NCBI GenBank assembly: GCA_021561035.1
Contig: CP067346.1
Coordinates: 62,001 to 126,000 of the forward strand
DNA length: 64,000 nt
Source: Clostridioides sp. ES-S-0054-01
Lineage (GTDB): Bacteria > Bacillota > Clostridia > Peptostreptococcales > Peptostreptococcaceae
Direction of reading: 5' to 3'
In this document: positions 33,455 through 45,407 of the stretch, piece after piece
Layout of the letters: every line of letters starts with the position of its first letter
Numbering within the stretch: position 1 is the first letter of the stretch
Program-made: the position numbers and the translations under genes
Notes under the pieces: generated by a model
Database searches by the model: none
What the model saw: the letters and a program-made list of their open reading frames with translations, nothing else
What the model was told of the DNA's origin: nothing

Positions 33455-34243
33455 ATGAAAAAATTACAAGGAAAAATTGCAGTAGTCACTGCAGCAACAA
33501 AAGGTATTGGATTAGCTTCCGCAGAGATATTGGCAAAGAATGGAGCAATTGTATATTTAGCAGCTCGTTCAGAAGAATTAGCTACTGAAGTTATAAATAA
33601 GATAAGTTCAGAAGGCGGTTGTGCTAAGTTTGTTTACTTTAATGCTCGTGAAGAAGAAACTTTTACTTCAATGATAGAAGCTGTAGTTAAAAAAGAAGGT
33701 AAGATAGACATACTTGTAAACAATTTTGGTTCAACAAACCCTTCTCTTGATAAAGACCTTTTGACTGGAGATACAGATAATTTTTTTGATACAGTAAATA
33801 CTAATTTAAAAAGTGTGTATTTACCATGTAAAGCAGCGATTCCTCATATGATAAAGAATGGAAAAGGCAGTATAGTAAATATATCAAGTATAGGTTCAGT
33901 GTTACCTGATTTATCTAGAATAGCTTACTGTGTATCAAAAGCATCAATTAATTCATTAACTCAAAACATAGCGACACAATATGCAAAAGATAATGTTAGA
34001 TGTAATGCTGTACTTCCAGGTCTTATTGCAACTAAGGCTGCACTAGATAATATGTCACCAGAATTCATAAAAGAATTTTTAAAGCATGTTCCCTTAAATC
34101 GTATAGGAAAACCAGATGATATAGCAAAAGCAGTTTTATTTTATGCTAGTGATGATTCATCATTTATAACAGGAGATTTACTTGAGGTTGCAGGAGGATT
34201 TGGTTTACCTACTCCACAATTTGCAGATAATATATTAAGATAA
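33455..34243 (+). CDS. hdhA: 7-alpha-hydroxysteroid dehydrogenase (SDR family)
   Basis: NADP(H)-dependent short-chain dehydrogenase expected to oxidise the 7-alpha-hydroxyl of bile acids such as cholate to the 7-oxo form. The Rossmann loop TAATKGIG is at 12-19, Arg38 after the second strand favours NADP, NNFGS replaces the usual NNAG, and the catalytic set is Ser145, Tyr158 and Lys162 (YCVSK). Segments such as AIPHMIKNG, NSLTQNIATQYA, CNAVLPGLI and LLEVAGGFG match the clostridial 7-alpha-HSDH of C. sardiniense as I remember it, much more closely than generic SDR proteins. It is 262 residues, normal. It stands alone between rplL and rpoB with its own flanking gaps, an unusual place for a metabolic gene. 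Confidence 0.85.
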   Translation: MKKLQGKIAVVTAATKGIGLASAEILAKNGAIVYLAARSEELATEVINKISSEGGCAKFVYFNAREEETFTSMIEAVVKKEGKIDILVNNFGSTNPSLDKDLLTGDTDNFFDTVNTNLKSVYLPCKAAIPHMIKNGKGSIVNISSIGSVLPDLSRIAYCVSKASINSLTQNIATQYAKDNVRCNAVLPGLIATKAALDNMSPEFIKEFLKHVPLNRIGKPDDIAKAVLFYASDDSSFITGDLLEVAGGFGLPTPQFADNILR

Positions 34244-34301
34244 TTAAGTTACTAATATGTAATTAAAATTTATGTATTAGTTATAGTAGGAATTCTATCT
34301 T

Positions 34302-34384
34302 ATAAAGACCATAGATATAATTTATACTGGAAAAAGTTTAAGGCTTAAAATCACCAGTTAAATTTATTTATGGTCTTTATTTTG
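34302..34384 (+). terminator. Large stem-loop after hdhA, probable terminator or structured RNA
   Basis: ATAAAGACCATA (34302-34313) pairs perfectly with TATGGTCTTTAT (34369-34380), followed by TTTTGG. The 55-base interior has a further ACTGG/CCAGT stem (34326-34330 with 34354-34358). The long loop is unusual for a terminator, so a structured RNA or a small mobile repeat is possible. Confidence 0.5.
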
Positions 34385-34417
34385 GTTATTTAATAGATTT
34401 TTGTATAAATGTAATTG

Positions 34418-34447
34418 TTTACAAGTGTTTTCTTATGGAATTATAAT
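34418..34447 (+). promoter_or_regulatory. Possible upstream rpoB promoter
   Basis: TTTACA at 34418-34423 and TATAAT at 34442-34447 have an 18-base spacer. Transcription from here would give a leader of about 250 bases before rpoB, containing AGGGGG and a mini-ORF of eight codons beginning at 34459. Confidence 0.45.
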
Positions 34448-34615
34448 TAAATAGGGGGATGTTATTGGTACATAATTTAGCATAGAAAATTAGACCTATA
34501 AATGAAAAATATGGATTTTAAATCAGAAAATTGTACATAATACATAATATATGCTTAAAATAATTTACAAAAAATCAAAAATAATGCATAGTTTACATAT
34601 AAGATAAAAAATATA

Positions 34616-34644
34616 TTGAAAAATACTTGACATTATGCTAAAAT
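34616..34644 (+). promoter_or_regulatory. SigmaA-type promoter for rpoB-rpoC
   Basis: TTGAAA at 34616-34621, a 17-base spacer, then TAAAAT at 34639-34644 with the extended TG at 34636-34637. The rpoB start is 60 bases downstream. A TTGACA at 34627 overlaps it but has no -10 at a good distance. Confidence 0.65.
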
Positions 34645-34704
34645 TATTAGATGCGTTAGAATGAACTATTGTTTTATTTTTAATTATTGAGAGGTGAAAA
34701 GTGA

Positions 34705-37700
34705 ATGCCACATCCTGTCACGATAGGTAAAAGAACTAGAATGAGCTTTTCTAAAATTAAGGAAATAGCTGATGTGCCAAATCTTATAGAAATTCAAGTA
34801 GATTCCTATGAGTGGTTTTTAAAAGAAGGTTTAAAAGAAGTGTTTGATGATATTTCACCAATAGAGGATTATACTGGTAATCTTATATTGGAATTTGTGG
34901 ACTATTCTTTAGATGATAAACCAAAGTACGATATAGAAGAGTGTAAAGAGAGAGATGCTACATATTGTGCACCTCTAAAAGTTAAGGTAAGACTTATAAA
35001 TAAAGAAACAGGTGAGATAAAAGAACAAGAAGTATTTATGGGTGACTTCCCTTTAATGACAGAAAGAGGAACTTTCGTTATAAATGGGGCAGAAAGAGTT
35101 ATAGTAAGTCAATTAGTTAGATCTCCTGGTGTTTACTATGCGGAAGAAAGAGATAAAACAGGTAAGAGATTAATTTCATCTACTGTAATTCCTAATAGAG
35201 GAGCATGGTTAGAATATGAAACAGATTCTAATGATGTAATATCTGTAAGAGTTGATAGAACAAGAAAACAACCAGTTACAGTTTTACTTAGAGCTTTAGG
35301 AATAGGAACAGATGCAGAGATAATTGACCTTTTAGGAGAAGATGAGAGATTATCTGCTACATTAGAAAAGGATAATACTAAGACAGTAGAAGAAGGTCTT
35401 GTAGAGATATACAAAAAATTAAGACCAGGTGAACCTCCTACTGTAGAAAGTGCATCATCTTTACTAAATGCTTTATTCTTTGACCCAAAAAGATATGACT
35501 TAGCAAAAGTTGGTAGATATAAATTCAATAAGAAACTTGCTTTATGTTATAGAATAATGAATAAAATTTCAGCAGAAGACATAATAAACCCAGAAACTGG
35601 TGAGGTATTTGTAAAAGCTGGAGAAAAAATAAGTTATGAGGTAGCTAAAGATATACAAAATGCAGGTATAAATGTAGTAAATCTACTAATGGATGATGAT
35701 AAGAAAGTTAGAGTTATAGGAAATAATTTTGTAGATATTAAGTCTCACATTGATTTTGACATAGATGATTTAAACATAAAAGAAAAAGTACATTATCCAA
35801 CCTTAAAAGAAATTTTAGATGGATATAGTGATGAAGAAGAAATAAAAGAAGCTATAAAATCAAGAATTAAAGAACTTATACCAAAACATATATTATTAGA
35901 TGATATAATAGCTTCAATAAGTTATGAGTTTAATATATTCTATAATATAGGAAATATTGATGATATAGATCACCTAGGAAATAGAAGAATAAGATCTGTA
36001 GGTGAATTACTACAAAATCAAGTTAGAATTGGTCTTTCAAGAATGGAAAGAGTTATAAAAGAAAGAATGACAGTTCAAGATATGGAAGCTATAACGCCTC
36101 AAGCGTTAGTTAATATAAGACCAGTTTCAGCTGCAATAAAAGAATTCTTTGGGAGTTCTCAGTTATCTCAGTTCATGGATCAAACAAATCCTCTATCTGA
36201 GTTAACACATAAGAGAAGATTATCAGCCCTTGGACCTGGAGGTCTTTCAAGAGAAAGAGCTGGATTCGAAGTGCGTGACGTTCACCATTCACACTATGGT
36301 AGAATGTGTCCAATAGAGACTCCAGAGGGACCAAATATAGGTCTTATAAACTCTCTAGGAACTTATGCAAAGATAAATGAATTTGGATTTATAGAATCAC
36401 CATATAGAAAATTTGATAAAGAAACATCAACAGTTACTGATGAAATACATTATTTAACTGCTGACGAGGAAGATTTATTCGTAAGAGCTCAGGCAAATGA
36501 GCCATTAACAGAAGACGGTAAATTCGTAAACCATAGAGTTGTTTGTAGAACTGTAAATGGTGCTGTTGAAATGGTTCCTGAAAGTAGAGTAGATTACATG
36601 GATATATCTCCTAAGCAGGTTGTATCTGTTGCCACTGCTATGATACCTTTCCTAGAAAATGATGATGCCAACCGTGCCCTTATGGGAGCAAACATGCAAC
36701 GTCAGGCAGTGCCTCTAGTTAGAAGAGAAGCACCAATTATAGGAACTGGTATAGAATATAGAGCTGCAAAAGACTCTGGAGCAGTTGTTGTTGCTAGAAA
36801 TTCTGGTATAGCAGAAAGAGTAACAGCAGATGAAATAATAATAAAAAGAGAAGATGGAAACAGAGATAGATATAATCTACTTAAGTTTAAACGTTCAAAC
36901 TCAGGTACTTGTATAAATCAAACACCTATAATAAATAAAGGTGACCAGATAATGAAAGGTGATGTTATAGCAGACGGTCCAGCAACTGATTTAGGAGAAG
37001 TTGCACTTGGAAGAAACTGCCTTATAGCATTTATGACTTGGGAAGGTTATAACTACGAGGATGCCATATTAATAAATGAAAGATTAGTTAAAGAAGATAG
37101 ATTATCAACAATTCATATAGAAGAATATGAATGTGAAGCTAGAGATACAAAACTAGGACCAGAGGAAATAACTAGAGATATACCTAATGTTGGAGATAGT
37201 GCAATTAAGAACTTAGATGACAGAGGTATAATAAGAATAGGTGCAGAAGTAGACTCAGGTGATATACTAGTTGGTAAAGTAACTCCAAAAGGAGAAACTG
37301 AACTTACTGCGGAGGAAAGATTACTTCGTGCAATATTTGGAGAAAAGGCTAGAGAAGTTAGAGATACTTCACTTAAAGTACCTCATGGTGAATCTGGTAT
37401 AATAGTTGATGTAAAAGTATTTACTAGAGAAAATGGAGATGACTTATCTCCAGGAGTAAATGAATTAGTAAGATGTTATATAGCTAAGAAGAGAAAAATA
37501 AAAGTTGGAGATAAAATGGCTGGTCGTCATGGTAATAAGGGGGTTATCTCAAGAGTATTACCTGAAGAAGATATGCCATTCATGGAAAATGGAACACCAC
37601 TAGACATAATACTTAACCCACAAGGTATACCATCACGTATGAACATAGGTCAGGTTCTAGAAGTTCATTTAGGACTTGCTGCTAAGACATTAGGATGGTA

Positions 37701-38421
37701 TGTAGCAACATCAGTATTCGATGGTGCTAATGAGTATGATATAATGGATGCTCTTGAGGAAGCTGGGTATCCTAGAGATGGTAAATTAACTTTATATGAT
37801 GGTAGAACAGGTGAGTCTTTTGACAACAGAATAACTGTTGGATATATGTATTACTTGAAACTACATCACTTAGTAGATGAAAAACTACATGCAAGAAGTA
37901 CTGGACCATACTCATTAGTTACCCAACAGCCACTAGGTGGTAAAGCACAATTTGGTGGACAAAGATTTGGAGAGATGGAGGTTTGGGCTCTAGAAGCATA
38001 TGGAGCTGCTCACATACTTCAAGAGATACTTACTGTTAAGTCTGATGATGTTGTAGGTCGTGTTAGAACTTATGAAGCTATAGTTAAAGGTGAAAACATA
38101 CCTGAACCAGGAATCCCAGAATCATTTAAGGTTCTTATAAAAGAACTTCAAAGTTTATGCTTAGATGTAAAAGTATTGACAGATGAAGACCAAGAAATAG
38201 AAGTAAGAGAATCTGTGGATGAAGATGATACAATAGGTGAATTTGAGCTAGATGTTGTAAATCACATGGGAGAAGTTGAAGAAAGTAACATAATAGAAGA
38301 AATTGAAGATGATTTTGCGGAAAATGCAGAAGATGAGGATATAGAGAATTTAGAAGAATTCACTGAGGATGATTTATTTGAAGAAGAAATAGATTTTGAA
38401 AGTGATGACTTTGATATATAA
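34705..38421 (+). CDS. rpoB: RNA polymerase beta subunit
   Basis: Catalytic subunit of RNA polymerase, 1238 residues. The rifampicin region ([21 protein letters not shown]) is wild-type in appearance: His502 (codon 36208-36210) and Arg505 (36217-36219) are both unchanged. Val1143 (GTT at 38131), changed in some fidaxomicin-resistant strains, is also unchanged. The C-terminal 79 residues (about 1160-1238) are a strongly acidic tail, mostly Asp and Glu. GAGAGGTGA precedes the ATG. rpoC follows after 41 bases with no terminator, so the two are one transcript with promoters upstream of rpoB. Confidence 0.97.
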   Translation: MPHPVTIGKRTRMSFSKIKEIADVPNLIEIQVDSYEWFLKEGLKEVFDDISPIEDYTGNLILEFVDYSLDDKPKYDIEECKERDATYCAPLKVKVRLINKETGEIKEQEVFMGDFPLMTERGTFVINGAERVIVSQLVRSPGVYYAEERDKTGKRLISSTVIPNRGAWLEYETDSNDVISVRVDRTRKQPVTVLLRALGIGTDAEIIDLLGEDERLSATLEKDNTKTVEEGLVEIYKKLRPGEPPTVESASSLLNALFFDPKRYDLAKVGRYKFNKKLALCYRIMNKISAEDIINPETGEVFVKAGEKISYEVAKDIQNAGINVVNLLMDDDKKVRVIGNNFVDIKSHIDFDIDDLNIKEKVHYPTLKEILDGYSDEEEIKEAIKSRIKELIPKHILLDDIIASISYEFNIFYNIGNIDDIDHLGNRRIRSVGELLQNQVRIGLSRMERVIKERMTVQDMEAITPQALVNIRPVSAAIKEFFGSSQLSQFMDQTNPLSELTHKRRLSALGPGGLSRERAGFEVRDVHHSHYGRMCPIETPEGPNIGLINSLGTYAKINEFGFIESPYRKFDKETSTVTDEIHYLTADEEDLFVRAQANEPLTEDGKFVNHRVVCRTVNGAVEMVPESRVDYMDISPKQVVSVATAMIPFLENDDANRALMGANMQRQAVPLVRREAPIIGTGIEYRAAKDSGAVVVARNSGIAERVTADEIIIKREDGNRDRYNLLKFKRSNSGTCINQTPIINKGDQIMKGDVIADGPATDLGEVALGRNCLIAFMTWEGYNYEDAILINERLVKEDRLSTIHIEEYECEARDTKLGPEEITRDIPNVGDSAIKNLDDRGIIRIGAEVDSGDILVGKVTPKGETELTAEERLLRAIFGEKAREVRDTSLKVPHGESGIIVDVKVFTRENGDDLSPGVNELVRCYIAKKRKIKVGDKMAGRHGNKGVISRVLPEEDMPFMENGTPLDIILNPQGIPSRMNIGQVLEVHLGLAAKTLGWYVATSVFDGANEYDIMDALEEAGYPRDGKLTLYDGRTGESFDNRITVGYMYYLKLHHLVDEKLHARSTGPYSLVTQQPLGGKAQFGGQRFGEMEVWALEAYGAAHILQEILTVKSDDVVGRVRTYEAIVKGENIPEPGIPESFKVLIKELQSLCLDVKVLTDEDQEIEVRESVDEDDTIGEFELDVVNHMGEVEESNIIEEIEDDFAENAEDEDIENLEEFTEDDLFEEEIDFESDDFDI

Positions 38422-38462
38422 ATTTAATTAATGTAAATCTCAAATAGAAGGGAGAGAACTCC

Positions 38463-41400
38463 TTGTTTGAATTAAACAATTTCGAGTCGATAAAAATAGC
38501 ATTGGCTTCTCCAGAAAAAATAAGACAATGGTCTAGAGGAGAAGTTAAAAAGCCAGAAACTATAAATTACCGTACTTTAAAACCAGAAAAAGATGGTCTT
38601 TTCTGTGAAAGAATATTTGGACCACAAAAAGACTGGGAGTGTCACTGTGGTAAATATAGAAGAGTTAGATATAAAGGTGTAGTTTGTGATAGATGTGGAG
38701 TAGAAGTAACTAAATCAAAAGTAAGAAGAGAAAGAATGGGACATATAGAGCTAGCTGCTCCTATGTCTCACATCTGGTACTTCAAAGGTATACCAAGTAG
38801 AATGGGACTTTTACTTGATATGTCACCAAGATCATTAGAAAAAATATTATACTTTGCCTCATATGTAGTAGTTGATCCAGGAGAAACTGGATTGAATGAA
38901 AAACAACTACTTACAGAAAAAGAATACAGAACTGCTCTTGAAAAGTATGGATATACTTTTACTGTAGGAATGGGTGCTGAAGCTGTAAAGACATTACTAC
39001 AAAATATAGACTTAGAACAACAAAGTAAAGACTTAAGAGCAGAGTTAAAAGATAGTACAGGACAAAAGAAAGTTAGAACAATAAGAAGATTAGAAGTTGT
39101 GGAAGCATTTAAAAAGTCTGGCAACAAACCAGAATGGATGATTTTAGACGCTATACCAGTAATACCACCAGACTTAAGACCAATGGTACAACTTGATGGT
39201 GGAAGATTTGCGACTTCAGACCTAAATGATTTATATAGAAGAGTTATAAATAGAAATAATAGACTTAAAAGATTATTAGAGCTTGGAGCTCCAGATATAA
39301 TTGTAAGAAATGAAAAAAGAATGCTTCAAGAAGCCGTTGATGCATTAATAGATAATGGTAGAAGAGGTAGACCTGTAACAGGACCTGGAAATAGACCACT
39401 TAAATCTTTATCAGATATGCTAAAAGGTAAACAAGGTCGTTTCCGTCAAAACTTACTTGGTAAGCGTGTTGACTACTCAGGACGTTCTGTTATAGTTGTT
39501 GGACCAGAACTTAAATTCTATCAGTGTGGTCTTCCAAAGAAAATGGCATTGGAGCTATTCAAGCCATTTGTTATGGATAAGTTAGTTAAAGAAGGATATG
39601 CACATAATATAAAAAGTGCGAAATCTATAGTAGAAAAAGTTAAACCAGAAGTTTGGGATGTTTTAGAAGATGTTATAAAAAGTCATCCAGTTCTTCTTAA
39701 CCGTGCGCCAACTCTGCATAGATTAGGTATACAAGCATTTGAACCAATCTTAGTTGAAGGCAAAGCTATAAAACTACATCCTCTTGTATGTACAGCTTAC
39801 AACGCAGACTTTGATGGTGACCAAATGGCAGTTCATGTACCTTTATCAGTAGAAGCACAAGCAGAAGCAAGATTCTTAATGCTTTCTGTAAATAATATAC
39901 TTGCTCCTAAAGATGGTTCACCTATAACTACTCCATCTCAGGATATGGTTTTAGGTTGTTATTATCTAACAATAGAAGCACAAGATGGGGCTAAAGGAAC
40001 AGGTATGGTATTTAAAGACTTTAATGAATTATTACTTGCTTATTACAATAAGTCAGTTCATCTACATGCATTAGTAAAATTGAAGGTAACACTTGAAGAT
40101 GGAAGAAGTTCATTAGTTGAAAGTACTGTTGGTAGATTTATATTTAATGAAAATATACCTCAAGACTTAGGTTTTGTAGATAGAAAAGAAAATCCATTTG
40201 CACTTGAAGTTGATTTCTTAGCAGATAAGAAGTCTCTTGGTAAAATAATAGATAAATGCTTTAGAAAACATGGTAATACAGAGACAGCTGAATTACTAGA
40301 TTATATAAAATCTTTAGGATTTAAATACTCTACATTAGGTGGTATAACAGTTGCTGTTGATGATATGAGTGTTCCAGAAGAAAAGAAAATATTTATAGCT
40401 GATGCAGAAGCAAAAGTTGATAAATATGAAAGAGCATACAGAAGAGGTCTAATATCTGATGAAGAGAGATATGAAAAAGTTATAGAGACATGGACAGAAA
40501 CAACTGATAAAGTTACTGATGCTCTTATGGGTGGACTAGATAGATTAAACAATATATATATAATGGCACATTCAGGAGCCAGAGGTTCTAAAAACCAAAT
40601 TAGACAGCTAGCAGGTATGCGTGGTCTTATGGCCAATGCATCTGGTAAAACAGTTGAGATACCAGTTAAATCTAATTTCCGTGAAGGTTTATCAGTACTG
40701 GAGTACTTTACATCTTCACATGGTGCTAGAAAAGGTCTTGCCGATACAGCTATACGTACAGCTGAATCTGGATACTTAACAAGAAGACTTGTTGATGTAA
40801 GTCAAGATGTTATTGTAAGAGAAATAGACTGTGGTACAGAAGATACTACAGAAATTTATGCTATAAAAGAAGGAAATGAAGTTATAGAAGAGATATACGA
40901 TAGAATTGTAGGAAGATATACTATAGACCCTATATTAAATCCTGAAACTGGTGAAGTTATAGTTGGAGCTGATGCTATGATACAAGAAGATGAAGCAGAA
41001 ACTATAGTAAATTTAGGAATTGAAAAAATTAGAATAAGAACAGTTCTTAACTGTAAAACTAATCATGGAGTTTGTTCTAAGTGCTATGGTAGAAACTTAG
41101 CTACAGGAAAAGAAGTTAATATAGGTGAAGCAGTTGGTATAATAGCAGCTCAATCTATCGGTGAACCGGGTACTCAGCTTACAATGCGTACATTCCATAC
41201 TGGAGGAGTTGCAGGAGCTGATATAACTCAAGGTCTTCCAAGGGTTGAAGAATTATTTGAAGCAAGAAAACCAAAAGGATTAGCTGTAATAACTGAAGTG
41301 TCTGGTAGAGTTGAAATAGATGAAACTGGAAAGCGAAAAGAAGTAAATGTAATACCAGAAGAAGGCGAGACTCAAACATATGTAATACCATATGGTTCCA

Positions 41401-41948
41401 GATTAAAAGTTAAGCAAGGTCAAATGTTAGATGCTGGAGACCCTCTAACACAAGGGTTTATAAATCCTCACGACATAGTAAGAGTAAATGGTGTTAAGGG
41501 AGTTCAAGAATATATAGTTAAAGAAGTTCAGAGAGTGTATAGACTTCAAGGGGTTGACGTTAACGATAAACATATAGAGGTTATAGTAAGACAGATGCTA
41601 TCTAAAGTTAAAGTTGAAGACCCAGGAGATACAGATTTATTACCAGGTGGATATGAAGATGTATTAACATTCAATGAATGTAATAAAGACGCTATAGCTA
41701 AAGGTTTAAGACCAGCAGTTGCTAAAAGAGTTTTACTTGGTATAACTAAAGCATCTCTTGCAACTGATTCATTCTTATCAGCAGCTTCTTTCCAAGAAAC
41801 AACAAGAGTATTAACAGAGGCAGCCATAAAAGGTAAAGAAGATCACTTAATAGGGCTTAAAGAAAATGTTATATTAGGTAAGTTAATACCAGCAGGAACA
41901 GGAATGAAGAAATATAGAAATATAGCTGTTGAAAAAATTGAAGATTAA
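38463..41948 (+). CDS. rpoC: RNA polymerase beta-prime subunit
   Basis: Catalytic subunit carrying the active-site magnesium ligands in NADFDGDQ (Asp449, Asp451, Asp453). The N-terminal zinc finger is [20 protein letters not shown], and a second Cys cluster ([13 protein letters not shown]) lies near 860-885. The start is TTG at 38463, with AGGGAGAG upstream; the product begins [10 protein letters not shown], which lines up with the family N-terminus. The total of 1161 residues is normal for Firmicutes. A promoter for the next operon begins 23 bases after the stop. Confidence 0.97.
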   Translation: MFELNNFESIKIALASPEKIRQWSRGEVKKPETINYRTLKPEKDGLFCERIFGPQKDWECHCGKYRRVRYKGVVCDRCGVEVTKSKVRRERMGHIELAAPMSHIWYFKGIPSRMGLLLDMSPRSLEKILYFASYVVVDPGETGLNEKQLLTEKEYRTALEKYGYTFTVGMGAEAVKTLLQNIDLEQQSKDLRAELKDSTGQKKVRTIRRLEVVEAFKKSGNKPEWMILDAIPVIPPDLRPMVQLDGGRFATSDLNDLYRRVINRNNRLKRLLELGAPDIIVRNEKRMLQEAVDALIDNGRRGRPVTGPGNRPLKSLSDMLKGKQGRFRQNLLGKRVDYSGRSVIVVGPELKFYQCGLPKKMALELFKPFVMDKLVKEGYAHNIKSAKSIVEKVKPEVWDVLEDVIKSHPVLLNRAPTLHRLGIQAFEPILVEGKAIKLHPLVCTAYNADFDGDQMAVHVPLSVEAQAEARFLMLSVNNILAPKDGSPITTPSQDMVLGCYYLTIEAQDGAKGTGMVFKDFNELLLAYYNKSVHLHALVKLKVTLEDGRSSLVESTVGRFIFNENIPQDLGFVDRKENPFALEVDFLADKKSLGKIIDKCFRKHGNTETAELLDYIKSLGFKYSTLGGITVAVDDMSVPEEKKIFIADAEAKVDKYERAYRRGLISDEERYEKVIETWTETTDKVTDALMGGLDRLNNIYIMAHSGARGSKNQIRQLAGMRGLMANASGKTVEIPVKSNFREGLSVLEYFTSSHGARKGLADTAIRTAESGYLTRRLVDVSQDVIVREIDCGTEDTTEIYAIKEGNEVIEEIYDRIVGRYTIDPILNPETGEVIVGADAMIQEDEAETIVNLGIEKIRIRTVLNCKTNHGVCSKCYGRNLATGKEVNIGEAVGIIAAQSIGEPGTQLTMRTFHTGGVAGADITQGLPRVEELFEARKPKGLAVITEVSGRVEIDETGKRKEVNVIPEEGETQTYVIPYGSRLKVKQGQMLDAGDPLTQGFINPHDIVRVNGVKGVQEYIVKEVQRVYRLQGVDVNDKHIEVIVRQMLSKVKVEDPGDTDLLPGGYEDVLTFNECNKDAIAKGLRPAVAKRVLLGITKASLATDSFLSAASFQETTRVLTEAAIKGKEDHLIGLKENVILGKLIPAGTGMKKYRNIAVEKIED

Positions 41949-41970
41949 TAGTATATAGAGTAAAGAAATC

Positions 41971-41999
41971 TTGACAACCATTATTTGTGGTGTTAAAAT
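41971..41999 (+). promoter_or_regulatory. Strong sigmaA promoter for rpsL-rpsG-fusA-tufB
   Basis: TTGACA at 41971-41976, a 17-base spacer, and TAAAAT at 41994-41999 with the extended TG at 41991-41992. Confidence 0.8.
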
Positions 42000-42005
42000 A
42001 GTAAA

Positions 42006-42236
42006 GTGTGTTGTTTAAAAGTACACTAAGGGCTTGAACAAGTTCTTAGTGACTTTTAGATGGCAATAAATGAGAACTAAAAAGCATCAAGCTAGAAAAG
42101 TGCTAATATCACATATTTATGTGTTATAGACATTAAATTGTAAGTAACGAATGTTACAATCAGTCAGTATGAATATTCATATTGATGTAGTTGGCGGTCA
42201 CTGATAAGATCGAAAATTTGGAAGGAGGTGCAGATG
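42006..42236 (+). promoter_or_regulatory. Structured leader of the rpsL operon
   Basis: The leader of about 230 bases has three inverted repeats: CACTAAG/CTTAGTG at 42024-42051 with an inner CTTG/CAAG, ATTGTAA/TTACAAT at 42137-42160, and the perfect palindrome TATGAATATTCATA at 42168-42181. None has a good T-run. A ribosomal protein autoregulatory target is a likely use. Confidence 0.45.
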
Positions 42237-42659
42237 ATGCCAACAATTAACCAATTAGTTCGTAAAAGTAGAAAAGCGCTAGAGAAGAAATCTACTGCTC
42301 CAGCATTACAAAAAGGTTACAACTCTTTAAATAAGAAAGTAACTGACGCTAGTGCCCCACAAAAAAGAGGGGTTTGTACTTCAGTAAAAACAGTTACTCC
42401 TAAGAAGCCTAACTCAGCTTTAAGAAAAGTTGCCAGAGTTAGATTAACTAATGGTATAGAAGTTTCTGCTTATATACCAGGAGAAGGACATAACTTACAA
42501 GAGCATAGTGTTGTTCTTATAAGAGGAGGAAGAGTAAAAGACCTTCCAGGGGTTAGATACCATATACTAAGAGGTACTCTAGATACAGCAGGTGTTGACA
42601 AGAGAAGACAATCAAGATCTAAATACGGTGCGAAGAGACCTAAAGAAGCTAAAAAGTAA
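42237..42659 (+). CDS. rpsL: 30S ribosomal protein S12
   Basis: S12 of 140 residues, a decoding-centre protein. The streptomycin-sensitive lysine is kept in [11 protein letters not shown] (Lys56/Lys57), and [11 protein letters not shown] is unchanged near the second hotspot. The start at 42237 matches the family N-terminus MPTINQL, with AAGGAGG 8 bases upstream; ATG at 42234 is also possible. Confidence 0.95.
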   Translation: MPTINQLVRKSRKALEKKSTAPALQKGYNSLNKKVTDASAPQKRGVCTSVKTVTPKKPNSALRKVARVRLTNGIEVSAYIPGEGHNLQEHSVVLIRGGRVKDLPGVRYHILRGTLDTAGVDKRRQSRSKYGAKRPKEAKK

Positions 42660-42782
42660 AAACAATTAATGATTGATTATAGTTCGGTGCTTTAAATATA
42701 TATATATTTACGGCATCACGGCATTAAGTGAATTATGTCGAGTACCTATGATTTAAGTTAAATAATTAAGGAGGGAAGCGAA
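42660..42782 (+). other. Structured spacer between rpsL and rpsG
   Basis: This 123-base spacer is long for this operon. It contains the 18-base perfect palindrome TAAATATATATATATTTA at 42693-42710, flanked by GGTGC and CGGCATC. S7 autoregulation through the S12-S7 spacer is known in E. coli; a parallel here is only an inference. Confidence 0.4.
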
Positions 42783-43253
42783 ATGCCAAGAAAAGGTAAT
42801 GTTCCAAAAAGAGAAGTTTTACCAGATCCTATGTATGGGAGTAAGGTAGTTACTAAATTAATAAATAATCTGATGGTAGACGGGAAAAAAGGAAAGTCTC
42901 AAAGAATAGTTTATGATGCTTTCGCAATTGTTGCTGAAAAGACAGGAGAAGAAGCTTTAGAAGTATTTAATAAAGCAATGGATAATATAATGCCTGTTTT
43001 AGAAGTAAAAGCAAGAAGAGTTGGTGGAGCAAACTACCAAGTGCCAATCGAAGTTAGACCTGAAAGAAGACAAACATTAGGCTTAAGATGGCTAGTGAAA
43101 TATACTAGAGCTCGTGGAGAAAAAGGAATGGTTGAAAAGCTAGCTAAAGAAATAATGGATGCAGCTAACAACACTGGAGCTTCAGTTAAGAAAAAAGAAG
43201 ATACTCATAAAATGGCAGAAGCTAATAAGGCATTTGCTCATTACAGATGGTAG
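42783..43253 (+). CDS. rpsG: 30S ribosomal protein S7
   Basis: S7 of 156 residues, a primary 16S rRNA-binding protein that nucleates the 30S head. [15 protein letters not shown] at the N-terminus, [16 protein letters not shown] in the middle and [11 protein letters not shown] at the end are family hallmarks. AAGGAGGG precedes the ATG. Confidence 0.96.
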   Translation: MPRKGNVPKREVLPDPMYGSKVVTKLINNLMVDGKKGKSQRIVYDAFAIVAEKTGEEALEVFNKAMDNIMPVLEVKARRVGGANYQVPIEVRPERRQTLGLRWLVKYTRARGEKGMVEKLAKEIMDAANNTGASVKKKEDTHKMAEANKAFAHYRW

Positions 43254-43301
43254 GATATATAGATATCTTATAAATTTAAGGATATCATAAGGAGGATAAC
43301 C

Positions 43302-45368
43302 ATGGCTAGAAAGTTTCCTTTGGAAAAAACTAGGAATATAGGAATCATGGCTCATATAGATGCAGGAAAGACTACTACTACAGAAAGAATCCTGTTTTAT
43401 ACTGGGCAAACTCATAAAATAGGAGAAACTCATGAAGGAGCTTCTCAAATGGACTGGATGGAGCAAGAGAAGGAAAGAGGTATAACAATAACTTCTGCCG
43501 CTACTACTGCTTCATGGAAAGACCATAGAATAAACATAATAGATACTCCTGGACACGTGGACTTCACAGTTGAGGTTGAAAGATCTCTAAGAGTTCTTGA
43601 CGGTTCAGTTGCTGTATTCTGTGCAAAGGGTGGGGTTGAGCCTCAATCAGAAAATGTATGGAGACAAGCTGAAACTTATGGAGTACCTAGAATAGCTTTT
43701 GTAAACAAAATGGATATATTAGGTGCAGATTTCTACAATGTTGTAAGTATGATGAAATCTAGATTAAATTCTAATGCAGTTCCTATGCAATTACCAATAG
43801 GTAAGGAAGATTCATTCATAGGTATAATAGACTTATTAAAAATGGATGCTGTTATATACAAAGACGACCTAGGTGTTGAAATGGAAGAAACAGACATACC
43901 AGAAGATATGAAAGAATTAGCTGCTGAGTGGAGAGAAAAATTAGTTGAGTCAGTAGCTGAAACTGATGAAGAATTAATGATGAAATACCTTGAAGGTGAA
44001 GAACTTACTATAGATGAATTAAAAGTTGCTATAAGAAAAGCTACTATAGCTTGTGAAATGAACCCAGTTTTCTGTGGTACAGCTTATAGAAACAAAGGTG
44101 TTCAGTTAGTAATAGATGCAGTTTTAGATTACTTACCAGCACCAACTGATATACCAGCTATAAAAGGTATATTAGCAGATGGAGAAGAAGCTGAAAGACA
44201 TTCTTCTGATGAAGAACCATTCTCTGCATTAGCATTCAAAATAATGACTGACCCATTCGTTGGAAAACTAGCGTTCTTCAGAGTTTACTCTGGAACATTA
44301 GAATCTGGTTCTTATGTTTTAAATGCAACTAAGAATAAGAGAGAAAGAATTGGTCGTATATTACAAATGCATGCCAATACAAGAGAAGAAATAACTAAGG
44401 TTTATGCTGGAGATATAGCAGCAGCAGTAGGATTAAAAGATACTACTACTGGAGACACATTATGTGACCCTGCTAATCCAATAATACTTGAATCTATGGA
44501 ATTCCCTGAGCCAGTTATATCTGTTGCTATAGAGCCAAGCTCTAAAGCAGCTCAAGAGAAAATGGGTATAGCTCTTCAAAAACTAGCTGAAGAAGACCCA
44601 ACTTTCACAGTTAAGACTGACCAAGAAACAGGACAAACTATAATATCTGGTATGGGTGAGTTACACTTAGAGATAATAGTAGATAGATTATTAAGAGAAT
44701 TTAAAGTAGAAGCTAAAGTTGGTGCACCACAAGTTGCATATAGAGAGACTATAACTCAACCAGTTGATGTTGAATACAAGTACTCTAAGCAATCAGGTGG
44801 TAGAGGACAATACGGTCACGTTAAGATTAGAGTTGCTCCTCAAGAGCCAGGTGAAGGATACAAGTTCACAAACAAAACTGTTGGTGGATCTGTACCAAAA
44901 GAATATGTTGGTCCAGTTGACATGGGTATACAAGGAGCTATGCAATCTGGTATAGTTGCTGGATATCCAGTTGTAGACGTTGCTGTTGAGTTATATGATG
45001 GTTCTTACCATGAGGTTGACTCTTCTGAGATGGCGTTCAAAATGGCTGGTTCAATGGCATTCAAAGATGCTATGAAGAAAGGTAATGCAGTTCTTTTAGA
45101 GCCTTACTTCAAAGTAGAAGTTGTTACTCCAGAAGATTACATGGGAGATGTTATGGGTGACTTGAACTCAAGAAGAGGTTTAATCCAGGGAATGGAAGCT
45201 AGAAGTGGTGCACAAGTTATAAATGCATTCGTTCCACTTTCAGAAATGTTTGGATACTCAACAGATTTAAGATCTTCAACACAAGGTCGTGCAACTTATA
45301 CAATGATATTCGATCACTATGAGCAAGTTCCAGCTTCAGTTGCTAAGAAAATAGCTGAAGGAAAATAA
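43302..45368 (+). CDS. fusA: Elongation factor G
   Basis: Translocation GTPase of 688 residues. The P-loop AHIDAGKT is at 17-24, DTPGHVDF is switch II and NKMD gives guanine recognition. The five-domain length is complete. Codon use is strongly biased. A perfect 26-base palindrome lies between it and tufB, and the tufB coding sequence follows after 90 bases. Confidence 0.96.
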   Translation: MARKFPLEKTRNIGIMAHIDAGKTTTTERILFYTGQTHKIGETHEGASQMDWMEQEKERGITITSAATTASWKDHRINIIDTPGHVDFTVEVERSLRVLDGSVAVFCAKGGVEPQSENVWRQAETYGVPRIAFVNKMDILGADFYNVVSMMKSRLNSNAVPMQLPIGKEDSFIGIIDLLKMDAVIYKDDLGVEMEETDIPEDMKELAAEWREKLVESVAETDEELMMKYLEGEELTIDELKVAIRKATIACEMNPVFCGTAYRNKGVQLVIDAVLDYLPAPTDIPAIKGILADGEEAERHSSDEEPFSALAFKIMTDPFVGKLAFFRVYSGTLESGSYVLNATKNKRERIGRILQMHANTREEITKVYAGDIAAAVGLKDTTTGDTLCDPANPIILESMEFPEPVISVAIEPSSKAAQEKMGIALQKLAEEDPTFTVKTDQETGQTIISGMGELHLEIIVDRLLREFKVEAKVGAPQVAYRETITQPVDVEYKYSKQSGGRGQYGHVKIRVAPQEPGEGYKFTNKTVGGSVPKEYVGPVDMGIQGAMQSGIVAGYPVVDVAVELYDGSYHEVDSSEMAFKMAGSMAFKDAMKKGNAVLLEPYFKVEVVTPEDYMGDVMGDLNSRRGLIQGMEARSGAQVINAFVPLSEMFGYSTDLRSSTQGRATYTMIFDHYEQVPASVAKKIAEGK

Positions 45369-45407
45369 TTTAAAAATAATTAATAATATAAATATAAAAA
45401 ATAATCA

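Noticed and set aside
34627-34632. TTGACA as the -35 of rpoB
   Set aside because: No acceptable -10 lies 16-18 bases downstream; the overlapping TTGAAA with TGCTAAAAT fits far better.
42693-42710. TAAATATATATATATTTA as a terminator in rpsL-rpsG
   Set aside because: A pure A/T stem with no T-run inside a highly expressed operon would not terminate well; listed only as a structured spacer.
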